From contig NC_059362.1 in the NCBI RefSeq assembly GCF_019703515.2, forward strand, positions 47,492,092 through 47,556,091: a stretch of DNA of 64,000 bases, in the 5' to 3' direction. Made by a program: the position numbers and the translations under genes. The stretch's first letter is position 1; each line of letters begins with the position of its first letter. The DNA is from Myxocyprinus asiaticus. Taxonomy: Eukaryota; Chordata; Actinopteri; Cypriniformes; Catostomidae. The notes under the pieces were generated by a model. It had not been told where the DNA came from. It did no database searches and saw only the letters and a program-made list of their open reading frames with translations. Shown here piece after piece: positions 21,250-33,125 of this stretch.

Positions 21250-22724
21250 GATGAAGATCTGCTTACCAGCTCCAGAGCAGCGGGTTTCATTGTCCCTGGG
21301 TCACCCATCTCAAGGGCGCTTTGAAGCCTTTCACGGGTTCTGGGCGGCCGCGAGATGGGTGGCGTCTGCTTCCTGCGGTGGGCTCCACACCGGGGCCGGG
21401 CCGAAGGGGTGGGCTGCGGCGGAACCGGTGCAGTCACCGCAGGGGGACGCCCTTGGCGATGAGTAGACGGGGTGCGGGATCTTGAGCCGCCATCGAGAAC
21501 TGCTGGGCAAAGTCCTTGACGGTGTCGCCGAATAGGCCCGCCTGGGAAATGGGGGCAGCAAGGAATCGTGTCTTGTCGGCCTCACCCATCTCGACCAGGT
21601 TGAGCCAAAGGTGGCGCTCCTGGACCACTAGTGTGGCCATCGTCCGCCCGAGAGACCGCGCCGTGACCTCCGTCACTCAGAGAGCGAGGTCGGTCGCCGA
21701 GCGCAGTTCCTGCATCAATCCTGGGGCGGAACTACCCTCGTGCAGTTCCTTTAGCGCCTTGGCGGACTTGCAGGAGAGCCATGGCGTGCAGGGCGGAGGC
21801 GGCTTGTCCAGCGGCACTGTAGGCCTTGGCCGTCAGAGACGATGTAAACCTACAGGCCTTGGACAGGGGCTTTTGGGCACCCGCGCCAGGTGGCGGCGCT
21901 CTGCGGGCATAGGTGCACCGCGAGCGCCTTTATCCACCGGTGGATTGCTGAATAGCCCTTGGCCGCCCCACCATCGAGGGTAGTGAGGGTGGGGAAGCCG
22001 AAAAGATCGGGACCGGGCAGTAAAAAGTGTCTCCCGTGACCTTGTCAGCTCTTCATGCACTTCCGGGGATAAAGGAACGGGGGCAGGGCGTGGCTTTGAG
22101 CGGCGCCGCGAGCCCAGGAACCAATCACCAAGCCACGAGGGTTCAGGGAAGAGCAGTGAAATCCACTCTAACCGACGCTCGCGGCTGCCCGGGAAAGCAT
22201 GTCGTCATCTCCGCGTCAGCCTGTGACTTGGCAATCGACCCCGAAGGGAGGAGCCCAGCTGAGGCTTCCGACTGGACGAGCCCGCTCTCCGATGCTGCGC
22301 TCGAGAGCTCATCACTTTCGCGGGCTCCGAATAAGAGGTCGAACTCGCCGTGAGACGAGCCGGCGGACTCACCCGGAAGCCCGATCGGGGCAGACGAGCG
22401 TGCTGGGGAATGGGAGATCCGCGGGGGGATACCCGGCGGAGGCGGTCCCATTGGGGTCCCCAAATCGCCCCCAGTGCTAGTCGCGCTGGCCTCATACCTG
22501 TGGGTAAAAGGACCGAGGCGGGAGCCTCTGGGGTGTCTCGCTTTCTTACGAAGGTGAGCCGCGACCGCAACGTTGCCATGGACATATTCTCGCAATGAGA
22601 ACATGACCATCCACGAACGCTGTCTCCGCGTGAGCAGTGCCCAGATACGAAGACAGTGATCGTGACCATTAGAAGGTGAGAGATAACGAGCACAACCAGG
22701 AATAACACACAATCGGAAAAGCAT
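21250..22724 (-). pseudogene. DIRS1-type gag-like gene, frameshifted
   Basis: On the minus strand the reading starts at MLFRLCVIPGCARYLSPSNG (22724). A Cys/His-rich motif (CVIPGC ... GHDHC) is visible at the N-terminus. Conserved later blocks appear in other frames: ELTRSRETLFTARSRS (about 22050) and WLNLVEMGEADKTRFLAAPI with SQAGLFGDTVKDFAQQF (about 21600-21490). At least two frame changes separate these, so the gene is inactive. The region is strikingly GC-rich compared with its surroundings, as in other DIRS gag genes, and the GC islands should not be mistaken for a host CpG island. The C-terminal end near 21250 is approximate. Confidence 0.7.
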
Positions 22725-22959
22725 CTTTAAAAAGACGCGTCTTTAAAAAGACGTTCTGTGTGTGCGCTCTTTCAGAAAATATACTCTCTAGTTTTTCTAC
22801 CGAAGCACCCAGGGGCATTCTCTGCAGTGCACCAGTGCAGAGGGGGGAGAAGCCGCTGAAATGCGCCGTCAGATCCAGCAGAGGTGAATGAACTGTAGTA
22901 TTCAGCTCAATGAGCATGACCGTTCGGCTCCGAAGAGAAAATCTGAATGAGTGGTTGCA

Positions 22960-23126
22960 TACCAGCTCCTTTTATACCCGTATGTCCGGGGGAGTGGCAT
23001 GCAAATACCACTCGCCAATTTTGATTGGCCTTTTATCAAAGACCAGAGGTGTCTCGGGCTCCCAAGAGTGACCCCTAGTGTCACTACATCGACACCAACG
23101 TCGAGCGAGTGACAGATAGGGAACAC
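22960..23126 (-). promoter_or_regulatory. DIRS terminal repeat and promoter
   Basis: On the minus strand GTGTCGATGTAGTGACACTA and AGGGGTCACTCTTGGGAGCC lead to CGGGTATAAAAGGAGCTGG, a TATA box at about 22970, followed by the leader of the gag gene. The same arrangement, with the same order of blocks, is seen at 24990-25135. Confidence 0.6.
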
Positions 23127-23156
23127 AATTTTAGTTTTTATAGCTAATGCGCATGA

Positions 23157-23365
23157 GTGCGGGGGGATTTCTCCTGAAGTCCACTATCATCTCCACTGTT
23201 TTGAGCGTGTTCAGCTCCAGGTTGTTGTGACCGCACCAGACAACCAGCTGTTCAACCTCCCATCTGTATGTAGATTCGAAACCATCACGGATGAGGCAGA
23301 TGACCGTGGTGTCATCTGCAAACTTCAGGAGCTTGACAGAGGGGTCATTTGAAGTGCAATCCTGA
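23157..23365 (-). mobile_element. LINE reverse transcriptase fragment, upstream half of the 19503 element
   Basis: The minus strand encodes LLKFADDTTVICLIRDGFES, with the FADD catalytic box of reverse transcriptase, then WEVEQLVVWC and NLELNTLKTVEMIVDFRRNP. It is in the same orientation as 19503-20112 and stops where the intervening insertions begin. Roughly 250 bp of LINE between the two halves seems missing, judged from related elements. Confidence 0.75.
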
Positions 23366-23509
23366 CAGTTTACAGAGATTCTACTACACCGTTTATATCA
23401 GTCAGTCGACAGGACTTATTTACATTATCCATGATGAGAGTGACGAAGAAATGTGGAAAAATACCAGCCTGATCTAATAAAAATTACACGACCAGGGTGA
23501 AAGTTTTTG

Positions 23510-23852
23510 AAAATGACATTACGTGGTTCATTACACGTATTGCGGCAGTTCTGAGGTGAAATTTCCACTGTGTGGAGCTAAAAGCGAGTGAAATGATCTC
23601 CTGAACATATAAGGTTTTTAAGGTTAATGCTCTGTGGAGTTTTAAATCAACAAAACTGACATCCTACCTTAAACCTTAAACCTAAACCTAACCAATAGTA
23701 TCAGAAAAAGCAAATGTGAGATGAAAAACACAACCACGTCATTTTGTGGTGTTTCTATGACACTTTGAGTTCACGTGTGGACTCGCGTGCTCTTCAGGAC
23801 TCATCGCCCACTCCTTTACATCACAAGTGCAACGCTCTATCAGTCGAGCTAA
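23510..23852 (-). mobile_element. tRNA-derived SINE family S2, copy 1
   Basis: Reverse complement of the copy at 41555-41890. The tRNA-like head is at the right: TTAGCTCGACTGATAGAGCG (A-box like) and GATGAGTCCTGAAGAGCACG (B-box region). The body shares CTTCAGGACT, GTGGTTGTGTTTTTCATCTC and TTTCACCTCAGAACTGCC blocks. The B box is degenerate, so it is not a functional tRNA gene. Confidence 0.7.
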
Positions 23853-24072
23853 CACAATTTGATCACACTCAAACAAGCTTGTAAATGTAGTTGGTTATGT
23901 AATGCAAATGTTAAAATGAGTCATGTGCTATAGTAAAATGTTTAGATGTCATAAGATAGCATTGTGTGAGGAACAGAGCAGCAAGTAAGTGTTTATGAAC
24001 TGATAATGTGCCGTTCTACTCATGATTTGTGTGAATAAAAGTCATTGTTGTTGTAGCGCCTCTAGTGTTCAT

Positions 24073-25140
24073 TTCACCAGGAAACGTCTCGGTTACTGTC
24101 GTAACCTCTATTCCCTGATGGAGGGAACGAGACGCTGTGTCGATGTAGTGACACTAGGGGTCACCCTTGGTAGCCCCAAACACCTCTGATCTTTGAGAAA
24201 AGGCCAGTGGGAATTGGCAAGTGGAATTTGCACACCACTCTTCCGGGAAGAAAGGTACGGGGGCGGAGCGCGGCCATGAGCAGCGGTCGGGGCCCCGGAA
24301 CCAATCATCGAGCCGCGAGGGTTCAGGGAGAGCGTAGGATTCCACTCCAGCCTGATGCTCGCAGTCACCCGGACAAGCATGTGCGTCAGCTGCGCATTGC
24401 GTCAGACTTAACCAGCCTGCACTCCGATGCTGTAATCAAAAACTCATCCGCTTCGCGAGCCACGAATGAGGTCGCGAACTCACCCTGAGATGAGCCAGCT
24501 GTCCCCTTGCAGGACTCGCTGGGGCAAATGAGCGTGCTGGGGAATGGGAGGTCTGCGGTGGCTCTCCCTCTGAGGACGGAAACCCGCGACCACGACGTTG
24601 CCTTATCATGCTCTCGCAGTGAGAACATGACCCATCCGCGAACGCTGGCAACGCCCAGCACGTGAGGCAGCGATCGTGGCTGTGGGAAGCGGAGAGGTAA
24701 CGATCGCAACCAGGAAATATACACAAACGGAAAGGCATCTTTAAAAAGACACTCTCCGTGAGTGCCACTCTTTTAGAGGAAGAATATACTCTTTTAGGCT
24801 GCTGAAGTGCCCAGGGGAGTTCTCTGCACTCAACCGGTGCAAGAGGGGGAGAAGCCGCTGTAATGCACCATAAATCCAACAGATTTTGTAGAGGTGAATG
24901 GATCGTCGGAAGAATTCAGCTCGCTGAAACACAACCGCTCGGCTCAGAAGAAAAAAATCTGAATGAGTGGTTGCAACCCAGCTCCTTTTATACCCGTATG
25001 TCCGGGGGAGTGGCATGCAAATTCCACTTGCCAATTCCCATTGGCCTTTTCTCAAAGATCAGAGGTGTTTGGGGCTCCCAAGGGCGACATCTAGTGTCAC
25101 TACATCAACACAACATCGAGTGAGTGACAGAAGGGAAACT
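24073..25140 (-). mobile_element. Miniature DIRS element keeping inverted ends and gag N-terminus
   Basis: Terminal blocks are inverted: TGTAGTGACACTAGGGGTCA with CCCCAAACACCTCTGATCTT at 24140-24195 on the plus strand recurs as its reverse complement at 25060-25110. Between them only a leader, a TATA box (CCGTATAAAAGG, about 24990, minus strand) and the start of gag remain. The gag N-terminus (FRLCIFPGCDRYLSASHSHD) is visible from about 24745. The internal junction lies near 24240, where terminal repeat is joined to gag sequence equivalent to about 22060. RT and recombinase are absent, so it could only have moved with help from another element. Confidence 0.65.
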
Positions 25141-25223
25141 GATGCTTTACGTACTGTACAACAAGCCACAAAAAAATATGTATAGTAATGTTATTCTATT
25201 CTAGGTTGGAAGATACAGTGAAT

Positions 25224-25672
25224 GTTACTTGAATACATTTTCCCATTTTGTTCTACAACATTAATTACACAAATGAGAAATTTGAAGCTGGAGAAACACA
25301 CAAAATGTACACACTATGAATTAAGCATAATGTTAATATTTTAATTAAACTTTAATACTTTAAAAGTGGACATGTATGTTGGGATTTGTTAAAGATTATT
25401 TTAACAAAGGTAAAGGTTTAATGTGAGGTAAAGAAAATGTAAATTTTTCATACAGTTTACAAAATATTTTTGAGTGCATAATAACCGCAGATACAACAAG
25501 AATGTGAGTTTATGTGCTTGACAAATCAGACAACCATTGTTTTACTTATGTATCAACTTGTTAGCAGTTTTCTACTTGTTAGTTACATTTGTAAAGCAAC
25601 AGATTCACATTTGAGGTATAACTGTGTGTCATTTATATTGTAGAACAAAATGTGTTTTCAAGTAATGTTAAA
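25224..25672. repeat. Short element with 40 bp inverted ends
   Basis: AATGTTACTTGAATACATTT and CCCATTTTGTTCTACAAC at the left match the reverse complement of the right end (ATTGTAGAACAAAATGTG, TTTTCAAGTAATGTT). The interior is AT-rich without an open frame. The following 25673-26884 shows no gene. Confidence 0.55.
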
Positions 25673-26884
25673 CACAGACCTTATTTAACTTATAAATCCC
25701 TTTCTATTTCTCATCATTAATTCTCTTAATTCACACAGTTTTCACATTTGTGCTGATTTACTCACACAGATGGAAATTTGGTGATGTATGTCAGGTGGCT
25801 CAAACCAAAAGCTGGCACAGGTGTTGGCATCTGCTGACTATGGCTGCACCTCCCCTCATGACAGGTGTAAATAAATGTCACATCAGTACATACAGTGCCA
25901 GCGCAGTTCTCTCTGGATACGGGCACTGCCATCTGCACTGATACAGAGGAGAAGAATACAAGTATGCGCCGTCTCACCTGGAGATAAATATAAATGTGAT
26001 TATATGTTCTGAGATGGCCTGTATAAGTATGGTTTTCAACTGGAGAACAAGTGTGGTTGGTAGTTTGTATGCAGTATTACAGAGTTTTAGAAAAACTGTC
26101 TCTAAATTACCACACTAGTACTAGAGTAAAAAATTACAGTAATCCTGCACATTTGAACTGTCGAGCAGTGTTGTGATTTGACAAACATTTTCTGTACTGT
26201 TGTTTAAAAACTGCAGTTATTTATTGTAAGGGTAACCATAAGAGTACCACTATAAATTAGTGAAAACAATCGATAGAATAAAGAAAAGTGGCTTCAAAAG
26301 TTACATTTAGTTTATAGTGTCACTTTCAACTGAATTTGCATGGCTCACAATTGTTTTGACGCTGAACAAGAAAACCAACCATTACCAAGATGAAGTAAGA
26401 AAGTTTGGGTATAATTGGTTTCAAGGGCTGTTAGCAGCAACCCATTCTGTCTTTTAAAAGCCACTTTAACTGCACTTTATCAATTTTAAAATGTGGGTTA
26501 CGCAAGAATACAATTAAAAGTAACAACACTTCAGCCGGCTGTTCAATTGATCTGAAATGAGTCTTTGTTCCCTTTACAATACCACATTCATTGTAATCAG
26601 CTAGTGGATAATTCTCAGAAATTAAGGCCTTATTTTGCAGATAAAAGCCTTTGTGTGGCTATTTGAATTGGAAATTCAATAGAAAACTGTGAATTTGGGA
26701 ACATTAAAGTGCAACCTAAAATAATGAAATGGTGAGTAAAAATCTAATTGTCAATGTGCCATGAGGTAAAGAAAATGTAGAAAATACAAAGCTGTATATT
26801 CACAAAATTAAAGTCAACATGAAATATTAATACATGTTACTGGTAGTTTAGCTTTTGGCTTGCTCACTGGGGGCCTTAAGACTT

Positions 26885-28073
26885 TTAACCTCCTGAGACC
26901 CGAGCATGACTGCTGTGTGCATTTTCCATTTCCCTTTTTGATTTATAACTAATAGCGCATAATAAATAAGTGAGAGAAAAAAATTCTAGAGCAAATAGTT
27001 TTCCTAAAAATTGATGTCCTCATATGTGGACAGCGGGACTAAGTTTTAAATAATTGTAAATAATATCAAGCTATAAAAAGTCTTTTCATCAAATAGTTTA
27101 TGATGTGTCCAGGAGTGTTGATTATTCATGTGTTTGAGATGTTACAGACATTACATCAGAAATTAGCATAATTAATTCAGATTCAAAGTAATGTCCAGCA
27201 TCATCCAATCACTGTCAACCATGTTAAAATAAAATGATACATTATAAATTCTGAATCTATGTACTGATTATCATTGTCACATGTCTGTCAAACATGTTGA
27301 GTGATCCAAACATCATCTGCAGCCTGAAACTGAACTTTTGATCAGATTTTAGGAGTGAATGCACTTAACTGCATAGAGAGCTATAGGATGCTCCCTTGCT
27401 CCCTATTTAGTGAATGACTTAACCTCCAGTGTGCTGTCTGTCTGCACTGGTCTCAGAACAGTTTGAAATGCACCTTATTTTCATCCTAACTCCATATAAA
27501 GACTCTGAAAGACACATTTTCCAGTTTTTGCATGAATACATTAATTCTCAATGTGATATTGTTCAGTAAATATAGGAATGCATTTATTAATGTTAATTGA
27601 ACCGTATTGTACAGTGATAACAAAATAAAATATAACAACATTTATATTAAAATTAAGCAAAATAAAACCACAGATTTGTTTATGTTGAAAATTATTCAAA
27701 GTAACTAACATGTTTTTTCAACTTTTGAGGGAATAATATCCCACAATGCACGTAAGTGGACATCATGTTTATCATCGAGCTAGTGCGCAAAAACTTTAAA
27801 GCAGCATATCAAACGAAACTAGAGACTCTGCTCTTTACGACCAAACGGGTTTCAATGAAAAAACGTAGAGATTTCTCACCAGAGGCACTTTTGTTGGCGC
27901 TGCGCCCGTAGCAGTATTTCATGGAAATCAACGTCACGTTGTTGTGTCACGTGACAGTCTAGAGTCTTGTGAACAGTATTCAATGGCTTTAAACTAATTT
28001 AAATTATGTATTGCGTATAGCGAAGCCAAAATACAACGTCCTCGCATGTGGACGCGGGGTCGCACGAGGTTAA
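26885..28073. mobile_element. piggyBac-like non-autonomous element P1
   Basis: Bounded by TTAA on both sides with inverted ends: left TTAACCTCCTGAGACCCGAG, right (reverse complement) TTAACCTCGTGCGACCCCGC. Length 1189 bp. A subterminal block recurs at each end: GTCCTCATATGTGGACAGCG and GTCCTCGCATGTGGACGCGG. No transposase is visible. TTAA target choice and terminal structure fit piggyBac-type elements. Confidence 0.7.
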
Positions 28074-28139
28074 AGCATGATTTTCAATCACGTTTTTCAT
28101 TTAAACTGCTCAATGAGGACGTCAAGACATTACAGCATC

Positions 28140-28205
28140 ATTTTCTATGAAGCTGCTTTGAAACGATATGCGTTGTGATAAACGCTATACAAATAAAAAT
28201 GACTT
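28140..28205 (+). repeat. LINE-like 3' tail
   Basis: CTGCTTTGAAACGATATGCG followed by AACGCTATACAAATAAAAAT matches the general AGCGCTATACAAATAAA tail of fish L2-type elements. Confidence 0.45.
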
Positions 28206-28544
28206 ATTTAGAGCTGCGCCATCTTGTATTTTTGACGGGAATGAAAACGAGGCTGTGAAAGATAGATTTACTCTTCAGTGAGTTGTACTGTTGTTTAAAG
28301 TATTTTTTGATTGTTCCGCTGACAAAACATTGGGGGAAAAAACATCTTTAAAAACAAATTTGATGTGATTTAGGACTTTTATATGGTGCATGCCATTGAA
28401 GAGTCTATACCTCTCAGCCTTGTTTCATTACTGTCAAAAATTAAATACGGCTTGAATAAGGTTGATTGTTGAATATGTTGTTACTGTGAATAATGTCTAT
28501 TGTCAATGATTCATCAGTCCATGTTATTCCAGATAATATAAATG

Positions 28545-28640
28545 TTTGTCTTCATAATCTTTCATGAAAATGTATTATCTTTCTCCGCCTCTGAAACGAC
28601 TTTTCTTTTCAGCTGACGTCATCAAGCCCTCTTAAGTACA
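28545..28640 (+). repeat. Repeat R5 with CRE palindrome, copy 1
   Basis: TTCTCCGCCTCTGAAACGAC and GACGTCATCAAGCCCTCTTA recur in inverse orientation at 32600-32705. It contains a perfect TGACGTCA at 28614-28621, the consensus CREB/ATF site. Confidence 0.6.
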
Positions 28641-29344
28641 GGGTATGTCATTGTTAAATGTGTTCCCTCAATTACATACACTGTATATTTTGTATTTGGT
28701 AAATCAATACCGTATCAAAAATCACCTTTGCTGTGTAGCCATATGTTTTAACGACTCTTGAGAACGAAATTCCAGTTCACAATACATCAGTGACTTTCCC
28801 GACATTACGGGCGATGATTTCAAACGCAAAGCCCAAGAGTCTCGCTTTCCTCCAGGCCAACGACAGTTAATGCAACACAACGCTTCTGACAGACTCCTAA
28901 AAGAGCCGTGTATGCAAAGCCAAGACAATACTGCGTGTGATATGTTTTCCTTTTAAATGAAGATGAAATGAAGGAAGACGATGAGCTGGTATTGTCTGGC
29001 TTTCTTATCTCACTTCACACGCTCTTCATCTCCCTCTGAAGTGACTGTGATGGCGATCTGCTCGAAAACACGCAATCGATGGCGGAAGATCGAATGCGAG
29101 AGAAAGACAGTCAGTCACCCTGTTTCATCCTCTTTTCTCAGATGGGCTCATTTGTTTAACACAGCGAGAATTCTCAAGAGGAAAAATACATTCTGCTTCT
29201 TTCAGAATATTGAGGCAGAATCTGATTTTTGTTTGTCATGCATGCATGTCCATGCATTGAACAGAATGTGGTTTACCTTAGAGATGTTTACACATATGCA
29301 TGAGTTTATGTGCTGTCTGTATAATTTAAATTGTGTGCTTTAAA
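28641..29344. other. Low-repeat segment, possible conserved non-coding DNA
   Basis: No recognised repeat. Short open frames on both strands (28722-28928 minus, 28981-29343 plus) lack protein-like composition and have no clear splice context. GC content is slightly above the surroundings. Confidence 0.4.
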
Positions 29345-29570
29345 TGGCACACCACCTACTTTTTTATTTGTTAAAAGAATGTAGTATGCATAATAAATGC
29401 TATGAACATACGGTAGGCTGTGCATATTTTCTGTATGCATGGAATACTAGGATTAGCTACTAAATTTGTCAAAATGTGCAGTATCATGTACAACGCAATG
29501 CGTTTGACTTGACCTTCCATTTCCAGTGTGCTGAATGAACTGGAAGTAAAATCAGCTGTGATTTTTAATA
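29345..29570. repeat. AGTATGC-type dispersed repeat R6
   Basis: ATGTAGTATGCATAATAAAT and GTATGCATGGAATACTAG are related to segments at 39500-39665 and 62095-62240, which also alternate CATACTGCACAGT and AGTATGC motifs. Confidence 0.45.
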
Positions 29571-29948
29571 TCAAAAACTCATTACTTCACCCATTATTTG
29601 ATTAGACTGGCAATAAACAAACACTGAATTAAATTAAAAATATAAAAATGTCATATTTATTTCTGAAATAATACTAGATGCTGCTCACTGAATTCACGGG
29701 CGCAGGAACGATCTGAAAACTCTCATCAACCTCTCATCACAATATGATAAAATTCTGTTTTAAAGAATTTCTGAGAATGTGATGATAATGTAATTTTTTT
29801 AAAATATGTTTTACGTTTTTAAGAGTATGTGATATAATTTGAAAGCATATCAACTGAGCTTTTAATAAACATCAGCGTTTTTTGTGATAGAACTTTAAAA
29901 GTGACAACTAAAATGTAGCAACCATGCACGAAAGAACATTTTCATATT

Positions 29949-30500
29949 AACCCTATAAGCTCGGACGGGCCCGCCGGCAGGCTTGCAAGAAAAAAAATAT
30001 AATTGTCTAAAATTTAATAGCTACAGTCTTGACCAACACAAAATAGGTATCATTTGAAAGTTTAGAAGCTCTACTTTCCAATGCATGTAAACATTATGAC
30101 CAAAACTGAACAAGTGCTTTGACATTTACAGATAAATCAGAAGTGTTCCATTTTGATAATTTATCAAATAAAAATTGTACTGTACATATTATTGTGATCA
30201 GTAAAAACATCAAACTCATCAAATAGTCATGTGTCATATGTTGTTGGAAAGCTCTCAAATAGTAGAATACAGCCAGTCCATTTGTTTTACTCACAGACAA
30301 AAATATTGCGAGTAATAGTCTTTGTAAATTATGTTGATGTTGCTTATATGCCGCATTTTTACTTATAACTTCACGAAAAATAAACAGAAATTAAAATATC
30401 AGAAAATAAGGTGATTATCTTTCAAACGAGTCCACACACAAGATAATCAGATGTATAGATCATTAGATAATCCACATGAAGCACAATGTTACATATGGCC
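29949..30500. repeat. Probable TTAA-bounded repeat, partly recognised
   Basis: Starts TTAACCCTATAAGCTCGGAC with a GC-rich block GGGCCCGCCGGC, unusual in this AT-rich area. The right end was not identified. From 30500 to 32600 no gene is seen; there is a poly(T) run at about 30889-30905. Confidence 0.35.
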
Positions 30501-32599
30501 ACCAGGAGATGGCGCCAAATACATGACACAGACTCAATGATGACTCAAATGACACAGAATGAAACTCATTCTGTGAAATCTCATTAGTAAAATCATGTCT
30601 GCATGCTATGCAAACCTTTAGTTATTGTTGTGTTTGCATGTGTAATTAGTTCTTATGTACAATTATTATGATTTATTTGTTTGGAGAGGCTTTTGGACAC
30701 TAAGATAATTATATTTGTAATGCTATAATTTTTGATTGCTTTGTCATATCAATGCAAATGTTTCTCAGATACAGTTGGCATGATTGGGAACAAAACAAAA
30801 GCAGTTTTTCGGAGCAGCCTTATTTACACCCAGAGATATATAATGTCAAATCAGAAAAATAAGAAAAAAGAAAATTTTTGACTGTTTCTTTTTTTTTTTT
30901 TTTTTCAGCCAAAACCAAATATATTCCTTAATGTCAGTATCAAATATGATCTTACCTGAACAATTTCAGAAGCTAGTGTCACCTCTCTGTCTACACTGTT
31001 GACTTGGTCACTGGTGGTTGTACATGAGACATTTCTGTTCATTTAGTGTTTCAGTGAAAAAGACTAACAATAAAGAAGTCAGAGATTAAAAACTTGCTAA
31101 AAATTACTAAAATGTATGTTTTCATCTGTTTAACAACATTAACTTACAATAGTCAAAGATGACTTCTCTGTTAGCTCACATCTTGTCTCAGGTAGATTGC
31201 CTGCCAGGCTGCTGGGCTCATTAATATTAATCATTTAGATATTTCCCCAGTAATAGTGGTTGCAACACCCCTAATTGAATTAAACATTATCAGAATGAAG
31301 TCCACTTTAATGGACTCTTTTCACATAGAGGTAAATAGAGGATCCCATTTACTCCAACAACAAAAGAAAAAAAAATTCAATTACATCTCCATGACTGTTC
31401 AAGTCAGAAGAGAAGAAGATGCCAAATTTACTGTCTTTCCTTCAGCAGATGTGTTTGAAACCCCATTACAGCAGGGTTGACTAGTTTGCTGGATTATATA
31501 TATTTTAATTAATGCCAGGGTTATATAACACAAATACAGTATAATATAATGATATCATATACATCTGAAAGAAGAAAATGTATCCAGCTCAAATAAAGTG
31601 GACTAACGTCATCAAATCCTTTGAAAAGGGTTTATTATGTAGAATATATGTGCAATAGGATGCACCAAAACCATATTTATGGACACGGTGACCATGCCTT
31701 CTATATGAATGTTCAAGTAAAGCCATAGAGAGTTTTATTTCACATCATCAGTTCAATAAACCAGCCACAAAATCATATTGAGCCCCTGCCCAGCCATATA
31801 AGATAACAGCTGTGTTCAAAATCTAAGAGGATGTTTTATTTTTATTTGCGAGTTGACAGATACAGTACTAGAAAATATCATACTGTTAAAGCAGACAGTT
31901 TGACATCCTGTCTGAGAGGTTTCTGTTATGATTGGAATGACGTTATCAACTAATATGATATCGCTATCTAACAGCATTAGAGCTAATAGAGATCTATGAC
32001 TTTCATAAAGGGTGGTAGGACACACACAGAAAATATCACTGACTATAAATCTGTGAGAATTTTCCATTTATGTGTCTTCACTCTGAGGAACTTCCTCCCG
32101 GGCAGAAAACCTATTTATATAAATAATGATCAGTTGTGGCACAGATCCATTCAAACTGAGATACGAAGCTAGTGCCAACAGCACTCGTTGAAATATGAGC
32201 GGGCCAATCGTGTAATTTGATTGTGGATACTAAATTCACCCAGGCAATAAATAAAGTTAATGATGATTGATAAAAGGGATTGCTGCATAAGCACCAAGGC
32301 AAGTTATTTTTCATTTATATTCAATTAAGCTCAATTACAGATAAAAAAGAGACTTGGATAGAGTTTTAATGCGATCTCTTACTGAGACTTACTTTGAATG
32401 AATATATATATATAACAAGTTTTAACATAGTTATGAAAATTACTGAAAATATTCATACAAATGCTTTTAAAGTTCAGGCACAGAGATTGATAACCAAAGT
32501 CAATATGTAACAGATTTTGTCGCCCATTTTGCTTCTGTGACATGATATTTCTATATTTCAAGATATTTAATGTAAATAAATGTACAGCAGGACAGGAAA

Positions 32600-32705
32600 A
32601 TAAGAGGGCTTGATGACGTCAGTCATTTCAGAGGCGGAACAAGTTCTTAAATTTTGATGAAACATTACGAATAAATGTTTTCCTCTTTGGAATAATGTGC
32701 ACTGA
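32600..32705 (-). repeat. Repeat R5, copy 2, inverted
   Basis: Reverse complement of 28545-28640 with scattered differences; keeps TGACGTCA at 32614-32621. A 10 bp block (TTTTCTTTTC region) of copy 1 is absent here. Confidence 0.6.
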
Positions 32706-32754
32706 TTAACTGTGTGCAATAAGACCAGAAACCAGGATTAAGAAAGTAAATAGA

Positions 32755-33125
32755 CGTGCTGAGTGACTCCAGCCAGGTCAACTAAGCAACCAAATTGGCC
32801 CGGTTGCTAGGGAGGGTAGAGTCACGTGGGGTAACCTCCTCGTGGTCGTGATTAGTGGTTCTCGCTCTCAATGGGGCGTGTGGTAAGTTGTGTGTGGATC
32901 GTGGAGAGTAGCATGAGTCTCCACATGCTGTGAGTCTCCGCGGTGACATGCACAATGAGTCACGTGATAATATGCTCAGATTGACGGTCTCAGAAGCGGA
33001 GACAACTGAGACATGTCCTCCGCCACCCAGATTGAGGCGAGTAACCGCACCACCACGAGGACCTACTAAGTAGTGGGAATTGGGCATTCCAAATTGGGAG
33101 AAAAGGGGATAAAAGAAAATAAAAA
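32755..33125 (+). mobile_element. SINE family S1, copy a (5'-truncated)
   Basis: Starts at GTGCTGAGTGACTCCAGCCA and runs through GCAACCAAATTGGCCCGGTT, GGTAACCTCCTCGTGGTCG and ATTGGGCATTCCAAATTGGG to an A-rich end. The tRNA-like head present in other copies is missing, the usual sign of incomplete reverse transcription. Confidence 0.85.

Noticed and set aside
21250..22600. GC-rich block as a CpG-island promoter or host gene
   Set aside because: Composition and peptides match DIRS gag, and the same blocks recur in the miniature DIRS at 24073-25140.
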